Source: Thalassospira lucentensis (lineage in GTDB: Bacteria > Pseudomonadota > Alphaproteobacteria > Rhodospirillales > Thalassospiraceae). From it: a stretch of DNA of 64,000 nt. Shown here one piece after another: positions 27,690-35,931 of this stretch. The notes beneath the pieces are model-generated. The model had not been told where the DNA came from and made no database searches. It worked only from the letters and a program-made list of their open reading frames with translations. Made by a program: the position numbers and the translations under genes. The DNA is taken from positions 62,001 through 126,000 of the forward strand of contig NZ_JAATOV010000008.1 in the NCBI RefSeq assembly GCF_011806425.1. Direction: 5' to 3'. Positions within the stretch are counted from its first letter, which is position 1. Each line of letters starts with the position of its first letter.

Positions 27690-28631
27690 ATGTCCAAGCG
27701 ACTGGCAACGTTTGTTGCGTCACTTTTAATCGCAATCGGCATGTTTGCCGCACAGCCGGGACTTGCCCAATCGTCGGACGAGGCCGCAGAATCAAGTAAG
27801 GCATTTGATGCTTCGCCGGAAGTCGATTTTCGGCGCCTGGATGAAACAGAACGCAGCAACATGCCGCCGCTGATGGAACGGTATGTCCTTGATGAACTAA
27901 AATCCCTGCGCACAGAAATGCAGGGCATGCGCGCCGAACTGATGCGCGAAGTCGTCAACCGCCAACTCGAAGCCATCGACAAGGCGATTTCTTATTCGTC
28001 CAACACGGTTACGTATTTCTTCTATTTCGTTGCGGCCGTTGGTGCCCTTTTGACCATGCTTGGCTGGCAATCTCTGCGTGAATTGAAATCAAGTGTACGC
28101 AATCTCGCCAATACAGAATTACAGCGCCTGTCTGAGGAATTTGAACGTCGCCTTACCTCGCTCGAAGATGAGTTGCGTTTGAAGTCCAAAGTGATCAACG
28201 AACATCAGCATGAAATCGAGCGCACCCAAGAAATTCATGCGCTTTGGCTTCAGGCCAATCAGGTCACGAACCCGCGTTCAAAAATCGAAACCTATGACAA
28301 GATCCTTGAACTGGCACCGGGCGACCCAGAAGTCATGGCCTATAAGGCCGATGCGGCGCTTCAACTTGGTGATCGTGACTGGGCGCTTAGTTTATGTAAC
28401 CGCTTGCTGGCTGAGGAACCGGGCAGTGCAAATGGTCACTATCAGCGCGCCTGTGCAAATGCCGGTCTTGGTTTCCGCGAAGCAGCCCTTGCCGATTTGC
28501 AGCGTGCGGTCGAACTTTCTGAATCCATGCGCCAACCCGCCTGGACCGAAGAAGAATTTGAACCCCTACGCGACATGCCGGAATTTGATCATATTCTGGG
28601 TGACAAAAACGACTTGCCACCTTCTGAGTAA
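27690..28631 (+). CDS. Secreted/membrane protein with a coiled coil and TPR-like C-terminus
   Basis: A 313-residue protein of unknown function. Start 27690 (MSKRLATFV) was chosen because GGGATGGGG precedes it; an ATG lies nine bases earlier. A signal-like segment (residues about 5-25, ending GLAQ) is followed by a hydrophilic stretch, then a membrane segment near 108-130 (TYFFYFVAAVGALLTML), a Glu/Arg-rich coiled coil (about 133-190) and two TPR-like helices (about 200-290). It may be a periplasmic or inner-membrane scaffold. Confidence 0.6.
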   Translation: MSKRLATFVASLLIAIGMFAAQPGLAQSSDEAAESSKAFDASPEVDFRRLDETERSNMPPLMERYVLDELKSLRTEMQGMRAELMREVVNRQLEAIDKAISYSSNTVTYFFYFVAAVGALLTMLGWQSLRELKSSVRNLANTELQRLSEEFERRLTSLEDELRLKSKVINEHQHEIERTQEIHALWLQANQVTNPRSKIETYDKILELAPGDPEVMAYKADAALQLGDRDWALSLCNRLLAEEPGSANGHYQRACANAGLGFREAALADLQRAVELSESMRQPAWTEEEFEPLRDMPEFDHILGDKNDLPPSE

Positions 28632-28669
28632 GGTTTGGCCATGCGCGATTATTCTGTCCGCTAAAACAC

Positions 28670-28702
28670 AAAAAGCCCCGCAAGACTGACTTGCGGGGCT
28701 TT
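28670..28702. terminator. Bidirectional terminator between the TPR protein and D-lyxose isomerase genes
   Basis: An 11-bp perfect stem (agccccgcaag / cttgcggggct) with a 5-base loop and A-rich and T-rich flanks. Confidence 0.87.
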
Positions 28703-28729
28703 AATTTTACTTGGGTATAAGTGGCCTTA

Positions 28730-29404
28730 TTAAGCAGGCAGCTCATTCCAAAGCGGATGGATCGGTGCGACGTCTTCCTCGATCTCGGTAAAGCGCGCAT
28801 CACAATCAAAGAAATAGTTATCCGTCAGATCGTCATTCACCTGGGATACTTCACCAACGATGACCGGTCCCTTGCCTTCTTCACCGTAGAAACGATGCAC
28901 TAATGTGCGCGGCAATGTAACACTTTGGCCCGGCTCAAGGACGACCTTGCCGCCAGCAGGCAGGATATTAAGCTTACCATCGGTGTGCACCTGAACATCA
29001 TTCACGCGGTCCATCTGGCCATCTTCGGTCAGGTTGCACAGCTCAATCACAAGGTTGCCGCCACCGCGCACGATGATGTCTTCCATTTTGACCTTGTGGT
29101 AGTGCCATGGGCATTCCTGATTTTCACCGACGATCATGATCTTTTCGGCATAGGGTACTTCGCCCGGCTGACGCAGGATGCCGTTCCGCAGACAAAACAG
29201 GATCAAACCCCGTTTGGCAAAATCACCTTCGCCATAATCGGTCACATCCCAGCCCATTTGATGCCCACGGCACCATTTGGCCAAATCCGGTTCGGCGGCC
29301 CACTGGTCCGGGCTGTAATGCCCCCAAGCCGGAAGCTTAAAGGAAATGGACGCGTAAAGTTCCTTTGCATGCTCGATGCAGGCATTGATTTCCGAACGCA
29401 GCAT
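28730..29404 (-). CDS. D-lyxose ketol-isomerase (cupin)
   Basis: A 224-residue cupin close in length and sequence to the D-lyxose isomerases (DUF1498), which convert D-lyxose to D-xylulose and often accept D-mannose. The metal-binding motif PWHYHKVKMEDI (near residue 98) and a second His in LVHRFYGE (near 172) are as expected. It is isolated, with no pentose kinase or transporter beside it; the rare-sugar ABC operon 11 kb away could be related, which is inference. Confidence 0.83.
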   Translation of the reverse strand: MLRSEINACIEHAKELYASISFKLPAWGHYSPDQWAAEPDLAKWCRGHQMGWDVTDYGEGDFAKRGLILFCLRNGILRQPGEVPYAEKIMIVGENQECPWHYHKVKMEDIIVRGGGNLVIELCNLTEDGQMDRVNDVQVHTDGKLNILPAGGKVVLEPGQSVTLPRTLVHRFYGEEGKGPVIVGEVSQVNDDLTDNYFFDCDARFTEIEEDVAPIHPLWNELPA

Positions 29405-29654
29405 GGTGACCTCTTATGACGTTTGACTGTGGCGGGGCAGTATATCCGCCCCTTTGTTCTATTGGGTTCTATCGGGTGTTTTATCATGTGGCATCAAAGA
29501 TTGCGACAGGTTTTGAATGCATTCAATCCCGGTATGTGATGATGCTTTTCTGGTGAATATCTTGCCTCGTTCATGCCGCTTTTGATTGTGATAAATGATG
29601 CGTAAAGCGTCGCGAATATCGTTCCTTCCGACATACACATCAAAAGGCAAATAC

Positions 29655-30389
29655 ATGGTTCAGTCGTCTGGTTTGGTCAAAGTAAGTGCAGCATTGATTG
29701 TCGGTGTGGCGATTGCAGGGGCAGGGTGGTTTGTTGGTGCCGGTATTGAAAACATGCGCTCCCTTGATCGGTATGTCACGGTTAAGGGGCTGGCGGAACG
29801 CGATGTTCAGGCGGACCGTGCCGTTTGGCCAATTACAATTTCTGCTACTGATGATGTTTTGCAAACCGCACAGGCCAAAATCGAAGCCGATACAAAGACC
29901 TTGATGGATTTTCTCGGCAGCCACGGCATTTCCAAGGACATGACCGAACTACAAAATCTTCAGGTTACCGACCAGCTCGCCCAAGCTTATCGGTCGGGGC
30001 CGATTGAAAGCCGCTATATCATTAATCAAACCATTCAGGTCCGAACCGATGACATCCAGGCCGTTGTGGTGGCGTCGCAGGATATCGGAAAATTGCTGCA
30101 GGACGGGATTGTTCTGGGCGGCCAAGGATATAACCCGGGGCCAAGTTACCTGTTTACCGGGTTGAATGATATCAAACCGGAAATGATTGCCGCTGCCACG
30201 GCCAATGCACGCGAAGCCGCCCAGCAATTTGCCGCAGATTCTGGTGGCCAAGTGGGCGGAATTCGCCGCGCTACGCAGGGATTTTTCCAGATATTGGCCG
30301 CAGACGGCGTACCAAACATTAATCAATTAAGCCAGATCACCAAAACCGTGCGCGTGGTCACCACCATGGAATATCTGATCCGCGACTGA
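29655..30389 (+). CDS. SIMPL domain (DUF541) protein, membrane-anchored
   Basis: A 244-residue protein with an N-terminal hydrophobic anchor (about 12-32) and the SIMPL/DUF541 domain (VTVKGLAERDVQADRAVWPI begins it). SIMPL proteins form ring-shaped periplasmic assemblies; roles in oxidative stress and in membrane organisation have been suggested. Start 29655 has an AAAGG ribosome site; the frame is open further to 29595 but without one. Confidence 0.82.
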   Translation: MVQSSGLVKVSAALIVGVAIAGAGWFVGAGIENMRSLDRYVTVKGLAERDVQADRAVWPITISATDDVLQTAQAKIEADTKTLMDFLGSHGISKDMTELQNLQVTDQLAQAYRSGPIESRYIINQTIQVRTDDIQAVVVASQDIGKLLQDGIVLGGQGYNPGPSYLFTGLNDIKPEMIAAATANAREAAQQFAADSGGQVGGIRRATQGFFQILAADGVPNINQLSQITKTVRVVTTMEYLIRD

Positions 30390-30488
30390 TGTTTGGCTGG
30401 CTTGCGGGGCGTCTGGTCGTAATCCGGTGATGAAAAATTGCCGGTCGAATGCGGCGGATATGTTGACAGTCGCGGCAAAGCTGGTTTT

Positions 30489-31247
30489 ATGCGCGCCATG
30501 GCGCAATTGATCCTATTTAACAAGCCCTATGGGGTGCTGACACAGTTCACCGACCGTGAAAACGGTCGGGCGACGCTGGCGGACTATATCAAGCAGCCTG
30601 GTGTTTATGCTGCCGGGCGCCTTGACCGCGATAGCGAAGGTTTGCTGTTATTGACCGACCATGGGCCGCTCAATGCCCAAATCGCCCATCCGAAATATAA
30701 AAAACCAAAAACCTATCGGGTTCAGGTGGATGGGGAGCCGACCGACGAAGCACTTGATGCCCTGCGGCGCGGGGTAGAGCTTAAAGACGGTATGACGCTT
30801 CCGGCAAAGGTCCGTCGCATCGCAGAGCCGGAAGATCTGTGGGAACGCGATCCACCGGTGCGTTATCGCAAAGAAATCCCGACAAGCTGGATCGAGCTTA
30901 CCATCACCGAAGGCCGCAATCGGCAGGTGCGTCGAATGACGGCGGCCGTTGGGTTCCCGACCTTGCGCCTGATCCGTTATGCGATTGGGGATTGGACGCT
31001 TGATGGGATTGCGCCCGGTGAATATCGCACGATTGAGGTGGATGCACCGCCGGCAACGCATCGCCGTGTTTTACCAGGATCGGGCAAGCCGCCGCGCAAA
31101 AGTCATAAGGCCGCCAAGGGGGCCCATGTTGCGCAAGGTGGTCAGGCTGCACGCGGTGGACAGCGTGGCAAGGCGGATGCCGCGCCTGATCAATCTAAAC
31201 AATCGCAAAAGCCGGGCCGCAATCGGTCACGCCCGAAGAAAGGATAA
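30489..31247 (+). CDS. rluE: 23S rRNA pseudouridine synthase, RluE-like
   Basis: A 252-residue RsuA/RluE-type enzyme. The catalytic-Asp motif [15 protein letters not shown] and the [25 protein letters not shown] block align closely with E. coli RluE (pseudouridine 2457 in 23S rRNA). No S4 domain precedes the catalytic core, as in RluE. A basic tail of about 55 residues rich in Lys, Gln and Gly follows. Starts at 30489 or 30498 are both possible, with no ribosome site; rlmJ follows after 6 bases. Confidence 0.87.
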   Translation: MRAMAQLILFNKPYGVLTQFTDRENGRATLADYIKQPGVYAAGRLDRDSEGLLLLTDHGPLNAQIAHPKYKKPKTYRVQVDGEPTDEALDALRRGVELKDGMTLPAKVRRIAEPEDLWERDPPVRYRKEIPTSWIELTITEGRNRQVRRMTAAVGFPTLRLIRYAIGDWTLDGIAPGEYRTIEVDAPPATHRRVLPGSGKPPRKSHKAAKGAHVAQGGQAARGGQRGKADAAPDQSKQSQKPGRNRSRPKKG

Positions 31248-31253
31248 GCCAAG

Positions 31254-32141
31254 ATGCTGAGTTATCTGCATGGCTTTCACGCCGGAAATTTCGCCGATCT
31301 GCATAAGCATGCGGCCCTATGGCTTATTCTGGCGCATCTGCGCAAGAAAAAGAAACCGTTCTGCGTGATCGATACCCACGCAGGGTCGGGATGGTATGAT
31401 CTTGGCAGTGAACAGGCCGCCAAAACCGGCGAATGGCATGGCGGCATTGGTGCGGCACAGGCGGGTAAAAACGCACCCGAAATGCTGCAAGGCTATATGG
31501 ACCATGTTGCACGGTTTGATCCCGTGGGCCACGGACGTGACTATGGGGTGCGCGAAAGCGATGAATATACCGGGCCGTTTTACCCCGGATCACCCTTTAT
31601 TGTGCGCGAAATGCTGCGCGAAGACGATGAACTGGTTCTGATGGAACTGCATCCGCGCGAACACAAAACCCTGCATCACCGCGTGAAACGCGATCCGCGC
31701 ATTCATCTGCATAAACGCGATGGATATGAAGGCCTGGTTGCGATGATGCCGCCCGCCATCCGGCGTGGCTTGGTTTTGATGGACCCCAGCTACGATGTAA
31801 AACAGGACTATCAAAAAGCCGCCAACGCCATAAAGCAGGCATGGGATAAATGGCCAACTGGCACCTTTATGCTCTGGTACCCCATCCTTGAGGACGGCTT
31901 TGATGCAGAGCTTCGTCAATCGATCGGCGCGATCAAGGCAAAAGGTGGTGTTTTGTGTGCTGAACTTGCCGCGGAACATGGTGGCGCAAAGGGGCGCATG
32001 CGCGGAACTGGTCTGTTGGTGATTAACCCGCCATGGCAATTTGATCAGGACCTTGATGCGATTGGTACCTGGCTTGCAAAAACCTGCAAGTTCCCCGGAC
32101 CGACCCATCATTCAATAAGCTGGCTGGTCGCCGCCGCCTAA
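31254..32141 (+). CDS. rlmJ: 23S rRNA (adenine2030-N6)-methyltransferase RlmJ
   Basis: A 295-residue SAM-dependent methyltransferase whose start MLSYLHGFHAGNFADLHKH is the signature of RlmJ, which methylates A2030 of 23S rRNA. The catalytic tetrad reads DPSY (in LMDPSYDVKQDY, near residue 179) where E. coli RlmJ has DPPY. It forms an operon with the pseudouridine synthase gene. Confidence 0.9.
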   Translation: MLSYLHGFHAGNFADLHKHAALWLILAHLRKKKKPFCVIDTHAGSGWYDLGSEQAAKTGEWHGGIGAAQAGKNAPEMLQGYMDHVARFDPVGHGRDYGVRESDEYTGPFYPGSPFIVREMLREDDELVLMELHPREHKTLHHRVKRDPRIHLHKRDGYEGLVAMMPPAIRRGLVLMDPSYDVKQDYQKAANAIKQAWDKWPTGTFMLWYPILEDGFDAELRQSIGAIKAKGGVLCAELAAEHGGAKGRMRGTGLLVINPPWQFDQDLDAIGTWLAKTCKFPGPTHHSISWLVAAA

Positions 32142-32167
32142 GATCGTTGCGACGGATGCCAAACAAA

Positions 32168-32202
32168 ACAAAGCCCCGCAGCAAAATGCTGCGGGGCTTT
32201 GT
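32168..32202. terminator. Bidirectional terminator between rlmJ and the ChrR gene
   Basis: A 16-bp perfect stem (acaaagccccgcagca / tgctgcggggctttgt) with an AAA loop ends both convergent units. Confidence 0.88.
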
Positions 32203-32230
32203 TATTACTATGGGACTTTGGCCGGGTTGC

Positions 32231-32935
32231 TTAGATGCCAAAGAATGGCTGCAACAGTTTTGGCAAAAACCCGCTGAATTTCATCGGGGCGTCGGTCGCG
32301 ATCAGGCAGATACATTCTTCTGCCGTATCGGCAATCGGCTGATGATCAACGTCGTCACTTAGATCGGCAACATCGCCGGCCCGGAACCGACCGATATCAT
32401 CAATATAAGATCCCTTGATCAACAAGGTCATTTCATGGCCGTGATGGCCGTGATCAGGGATGGAAACACCCGGCGCGATTTTCATCAGGCGCACGGTGCC
32501 TTTGCTTTCAACTGATTTCAGCTGATAGTGCTTAACGCCTGGCGCCAATGTTTTCCATGGAATGTCCTCAAGCGAGGTCACACCTTCTGGCAACATTTCG
32601 ATCAAAGGTGTAGGGATCGATGGCATTGCACTTCCGGTGATGCTTTCACCCACGGCAACTTTGCGCGTTATCGGTAATTCTTCGACCGCCAGATTTTCAT
32701 TGGCTGTTTCGCGCTCAAGCATCGCCATGACGTGATCCAATGAATGGTCCGTCATATCCATGCTGGTCGCGGATTCAAGAACAGCACCGCCCATGGCTTC
32801 GAACTCGGCAACCTTTTTGCGGCACGCCGGGCATACGGTCATATGCGTCGCCACAAGAAGTTCCATCGCCTGCGACATCGAGCCGCTGGCATAGGCCATC
32901 AACGTTTCTTCGGTCGGATGATGTTTAATATTCAT
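32231..32935 (-). CDS. chrR: ChrR-family zinc-binding anti-sigma factor
   Basis: A 234-residue anti-sigma factor of the ECF11 sigma factor encoded upstream. Residues H6, H31, C35 and C38 form the zinc-binding anti-sigma domain at exactly the positions known for Rhodobacter sphaeroides ChrR, and the C-terminal cupin has a second site (H162, H164, E168 and H198). In that organism singlet oxygen triggers sigma release through the C-terminal domain. ATG overlaps the sigma stop (ATGA), so the two are coupled. Confidence 0.92.
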   Translation of the reverse strand: MNIKHHPTEETLMAYASGSMSQAMELLVATHMTVCPACRKKVAEFEAMGGAVLESATSMDMTDHSLDHVMAMLERETANENLAVEELPITRKVAVGESITGSAMPSIPTPLIEMLPEGVTSLEDIPWKTLAPGVKHYQLKSVESKGTVRLMKIAPGVSIPDHGHHGHEMTLLIKGSYIDDIGRFRAGDVADLSDDVDHQPIADTAEECICLIATDAPMKFSGFLPKLLQPFFGI

Positions 32936-33522
32936 GCGAGATCTTCCAGTCCGCTACGCATCTTTCCAAGTGCTAACCGCAATCGGGATTTTACTGTTCC
33001 GAGCGGGATATCAAGGCGCTCTGCAATTTCGCTATGCGAGCAATCTTCAAAAAAAGACAATTCAACAACAGTCTTTTGATCGGCGGGTAAGTCTTCCAGC
33101 GCCGATTTCACAAGAACGGCATGTTCGTCACGGCTTACGACTTCATCGGCTAATGGATCACCATCAACAATCAGCGCCGTATCCGAATCATCAACCTCGA
33201 TATGTTTTCGTTGCCGGAACCTGTCAATCCGCAGGTTCCTGGCGATGGTGAAAATCCATGTACTGGCAGCGGCCTTTGACGGATTAAACAGATGCGCCTT
33301 ACGCCACACCTGCATCATTGCTTCTTGCGCAAGTTCTTCGGCCGTTTCCGAATTCCCACCAAACCGGAACATGTATGCTTTGACGCGCGGGGCAAAATGG
33401 GCAAACAACCGCGCGAACGCTTCACGATCGCGGGTTGCCGCGATCGAAACGATCCAATCGGCACATTTTTTGGCCTCAACCGGGTCAGCCGGTCCGGGGC
33501 GTTTGGTAACGGTGCCGGTCAT
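32932..33522 (-). CDS. rpoE: ECF11-type RNA polymerase sigma factor (RpoE/ChrR system)
   Basis: A 196-residue extracytoplasmic-function sigma factor with regions 2 and 4 (ETAEELAQEAMMQVWRKA and the LDIPLGTVKSRLRLALGKM helix-turn-helix). It directs the singlet-oxygen/stress regulon. Start 33522 was chosen because the upstream promoter's predicted start site (about 33572) would leave no leader for ATG 33570, and a G-rich segment precedes 33522 at a longer than usual distance. The ATG at 33570 is less likely. Confidence 0.88.
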   Translation of the reverse strand: MTGTVTKRPGPADPVEAKKCADWIVSIAATRDREAFARLFAHFAPRVKAYMFRFGGNSETAEELAQEAMMQVWRKAHLFNPSKAAASTWIFTIARNLRIDRFRQRKHIEVDDSDTALIVDGDPLADEVVSRDEHAVLVKSALEDLPADQKTVVELSFFEDCSHSEIAERLDIPLGTVKSRLRLALGKMRSGLEDLA

Positions 33523-33577
33523 TTTGGTTTCAGGTCCCCCTTGGGGCCGCGCCAAGATCATGTTCATCATGGAAAAT

Positions 33578-33605
33578 CTTACGGCGGCTAAGAACTATCG
33601 GATCA
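33578..33605 (-). promoter_or_regulatory. ECF11 promoter of the rpoE-chrR operon
   Basis: On the minus strand TGATCC (33605-33600) is followed after exactly 16 bases by CGTAAG (33583-33578). This matches the -35/-10 spacing and sequence at two other sites in the window and indicates sigma autoregulation. Confidence 0.8.
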
Positions 33606-33664
33606 CTAAAAATAATATGTTATTTACCAGCGGCTTACAAACTTACCTATACAATACGGCTAAG

Positions 33665-33692
33665 TGATCCAGCATCTGGTACCCTACGTAAT
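33665..33692 (+). promoter_or_regulatory. ECF11 promoter of the flavoprotein-DUF1365-cfa operon
   Basis: TGATCC at 33665-33670, then 16 bases, then CGTAAT at 33687-33692. The element lies about 45 bases before the flavoprotein start. Overlapping it is an inverted repeat (cctac at 33683-33687, gtagg at 33698-33702), which might add another control. Confidence 0.78.
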
Positions 33693-33736
33693 CATATGTA
33701 GGTTTAACCTTAACACTGCAAGCGGACCGAACGCAT

Positions 33737-35080
33737 ATGAACAAAGTCACTTCTGGGAAAATGAACATCGCGGTGGTCGGTTCGGGCATCTCTGGCCTGT
33801 CGGCCGCCTGGCTTTTAAGCCAGTCCCATAATGTGACGTTGTATGAAAAGGATGACCGTCTGGGCGGCCATTCAAATACGGTAGATGCGGGAAATACCCC
33901 GGTTGATACCGGTTTCATTGTTTATAACACGCGGTGCTATCCCAACCTGTGCGCGCTGTTTGATCACCTTGATGTCAAAACCACCGAAACTGACATGTCG
34001 TTTGCGGCATCAATGGAAAATGGTGGGCTGGAATATGGTGGGGCAAACCTGTCCGCCCTTGTTGCGCAAAAACGCAATATCCTGCGCCCGCGCTTTTGGA
34101 AAATGGTCCGTGATATTTTACGGTTTTACCGCGAAGCCCCCCGCGCCCTTGACGATGGCACCGCCGAGACAACCAGTCTGGGCGACTATCTGCGCGATAA
34201 TCGCTATTCCAAGGCCTTTATCAACGACCACCTTTTGCCGATGGGGGCGGCCATTTGGTCAACGCCGGTTGATACCATGATGGCCTACCCGTTGGCGGCG
34301 TTTGTGCGGTTCTGCCAAAATCACGGACTATTGCAAATCAAGGATCGCCCACAATGGCGCACGGTTGTCGGTGGTTCCCGCGAATATGTGAAACGCATGA
34401 CCGCGGGCATTTCAGGCGGTGTTGTGTTGGATCGTGCGATTGCAAAAGTCGGACGGGGCGCAACGGGCGGCGCATATGTTGAAGACCGCTATGGCAAGCG
34501 GGATGAATATGATCATGTTGTTTTGGCCTGTCACGGTGATCAGGCGCTGGCGCTGCAAGATGATCCCAAAGCGCGCGTGCATGAATTGCTGTCAGCCTTC
34601 AAATACGAACGCAATCTGGCGATCTTGCACAATGATAAAACCCTGATGCCGAAAAATCACAAGGTTTGGTCAAGCTGGAACTATCTGGCCGAAGAACAGG
34701 ATGGGGAGCAAAAGGTCTGTGTCACCTATTGGATGAACCGCCTGCAACATCTTGATGAAAGCAATCCGCTTTTCGTGACCCTCAATCCCCCCAAACATCC
34801 CCGCGAAGGCAGCGTGATCCGATCCTTTTTATATGATCACCCGCTGTTTGATGCGGGTGCAATGGCCGCCCAAAAAGACCTTTGGTCGATACAGGGTGTG
34901 GATAATATTTGGTATTGTGGCAGTTACTTTGGCTATGGCTTCCATGAAGATGGCATCCAATCTGGCCTTGCGGTGGCTGAGGCACTTGGCAATGTGCGCC
35001 GTCCGTGGACAGTGGAAAATGAAAGTGGACGCATTCACGTTACCGAACGTCCGTCCAATCAGGGTCAAGAGGCCGCATGA
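33737..35080 (+). CDS. FAD-dependent amine-oxidase-like flavoprotein (COG2907)
   Basis: A 447-residue flavoprotein with the dinucleotide motif VVGSGISGLSAAWLL at the N-terminus and the COG2907 signatures HSNTVD and YCGSYFGYGFHEDGIQSG near the end. Members of this family sit in ECF11 regulons beside cfa-like genes. In R. sphaeroides the comparable genes contribute to furan fatty-acid synthesis (the UfaD/UfaO proteins); which of those this protein corresponds to is uncertain. It overlaps the next gene by ATGA. Confidence 0.8.
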   Translation: MNKVTSGKMNIAVVGSGISGLSAAWLLSQSHNVTLYEKDDRLGGHSNTVDAGNTPVDTGFIVYNTRCYPNLCALFDHLDVKTTETDMSFAASMENGGLEYGGANLSALVAQKRNILRPRFWKMVRDILRFYREAPRALDDGTAETTSLGDYLRDNRYSKAFINDHLLPMGAAIWSTPVDTMMAYPLAAFVRFCQNHGLLQIKDRPQWRTVVGGSREYVKRMTAGISGGVVLDRAIAKVGRGATGGAYVEDRYGKRDEYDHVVLACHGDQALALQDDPKARVHELLSAFKYERNLAILHNDKTLMPKNHKVWSSWNYLAEEQDGEQKVCVTYWMNRLQHLDESNPLFVTLNPPKHPREGSVIRSFLYDHPLFDAGAMAAQKDLWSIQGVDNIWYCGSYFGYGFHEDGIQSGLAVAEALGNVRRPWTVENESGRIHVTERPSNQGQEAA

Positions 35081-35931
35081 CGCAAAAATTTGCATCAGCT
35101 TTATATGAAGGTGTGGTGTCCCATCACCGATTGCGCCCCAAAAGGCACAAGTTACGCTATCGGGTGTTTTCCTTCCTGCTTGATCTTGATGAAATCGATG
35201 CTCTTTCATCCCGCCTGCGTCTGTTTAGCCGCAATCGATTTAACCTGTTTTCATTCCACGATGCAGACCACGGCAGTATCAAAGCCAAGGGTCAGAGATC
35301 TGACAAATCGGCCGATCTTCGCCCCCGGGTCGAAGCCGTCTTGAACGCCCATGATTTGGGCGATTGTGCGTATAAAATTGAACTTTTGTGCTATCCGCGT
35401 TTGCTTGGTTTTGTGTTCAATCCGCTGTCGGTTTATTTTTGCCATCGATCTGACGGTTCTGTTGGCGCGGTGCTGTACGAAGTATCCAACACGTTTGGCG
35501 ACCGCCACAGCTATCTGATCCCGGCGGGGCCGGATGGTGCGGACAAAAAAGGTGTGCTGCGTCAATCCTGCGCCAAGGGGTTTTACGTATCGCCCTTTAT
35601 CGATATGGAAGCTGATTATCACTTCCGCATTGCGATGCCTGACGACACGGTTGCGGTGGCCATTCGCGAAACCGATTCCAAGGGTGTGTTTTTGACGGCG
35701 GCATTTACCGGTGATCGAAATGCGTTATCTGATCGTAACTTATTAAGTGCATTCATTCGCTACCCATTGATGACTTTGAAAGTTGTCGCTGGAATCCATT
35801 GGGAAGCTTTGCTTCTATGGCGTAAAGGGATGAAATTTCACAAACGACCAGCCCCGCCACCCAATTCGGTGACGTATGTGCTGGCAAACGCGAACGAAGC
35901 GGCCCAAGCAGGAAAGAGATCATCACAATGA
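35077..35931 (+). CDS. DUF1365 protein
   Basis: A 284-residue protein of the DUF1365 family. The GVVSHHRLRPKRHKLRYRVF opening and the LLCYPRLLGFVFNPLSVYFC block are family hallmarks. The family is nearly always found with a COG2907 flavoprotein and a CFA-synthase-like gene, which fits a role in lipid modification. No catalytic residues are established. It is coupled to both neighbours by ATGA overlaps. Confidence 0.83.
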   Translation: MTQKFASALYEGVVSHHRLRPKRHKLRYRVFSFLLDLDEIDALSSRLRLFSRNRFNLFSFHDADHGSIKAKGQRSDKSADLRPRVEAVLNAHDLGDCAYKIELLCYPRLLGFVFNPLSVYFCHRSDGSVGAVLYEVSNTFGDRHSYLIPAGPDGADKKGVLRQSCAKGFYVSPFIDMEADYHFRIAMPDDTVAVAIRETDSKGVFLTAAFTGDRNALSDRNLLSAFIRYPLMTLKVVAGIHWEALLLWRKGMKFHKRPAPPPNSVTYVLANANEAAQAGKRSSQ

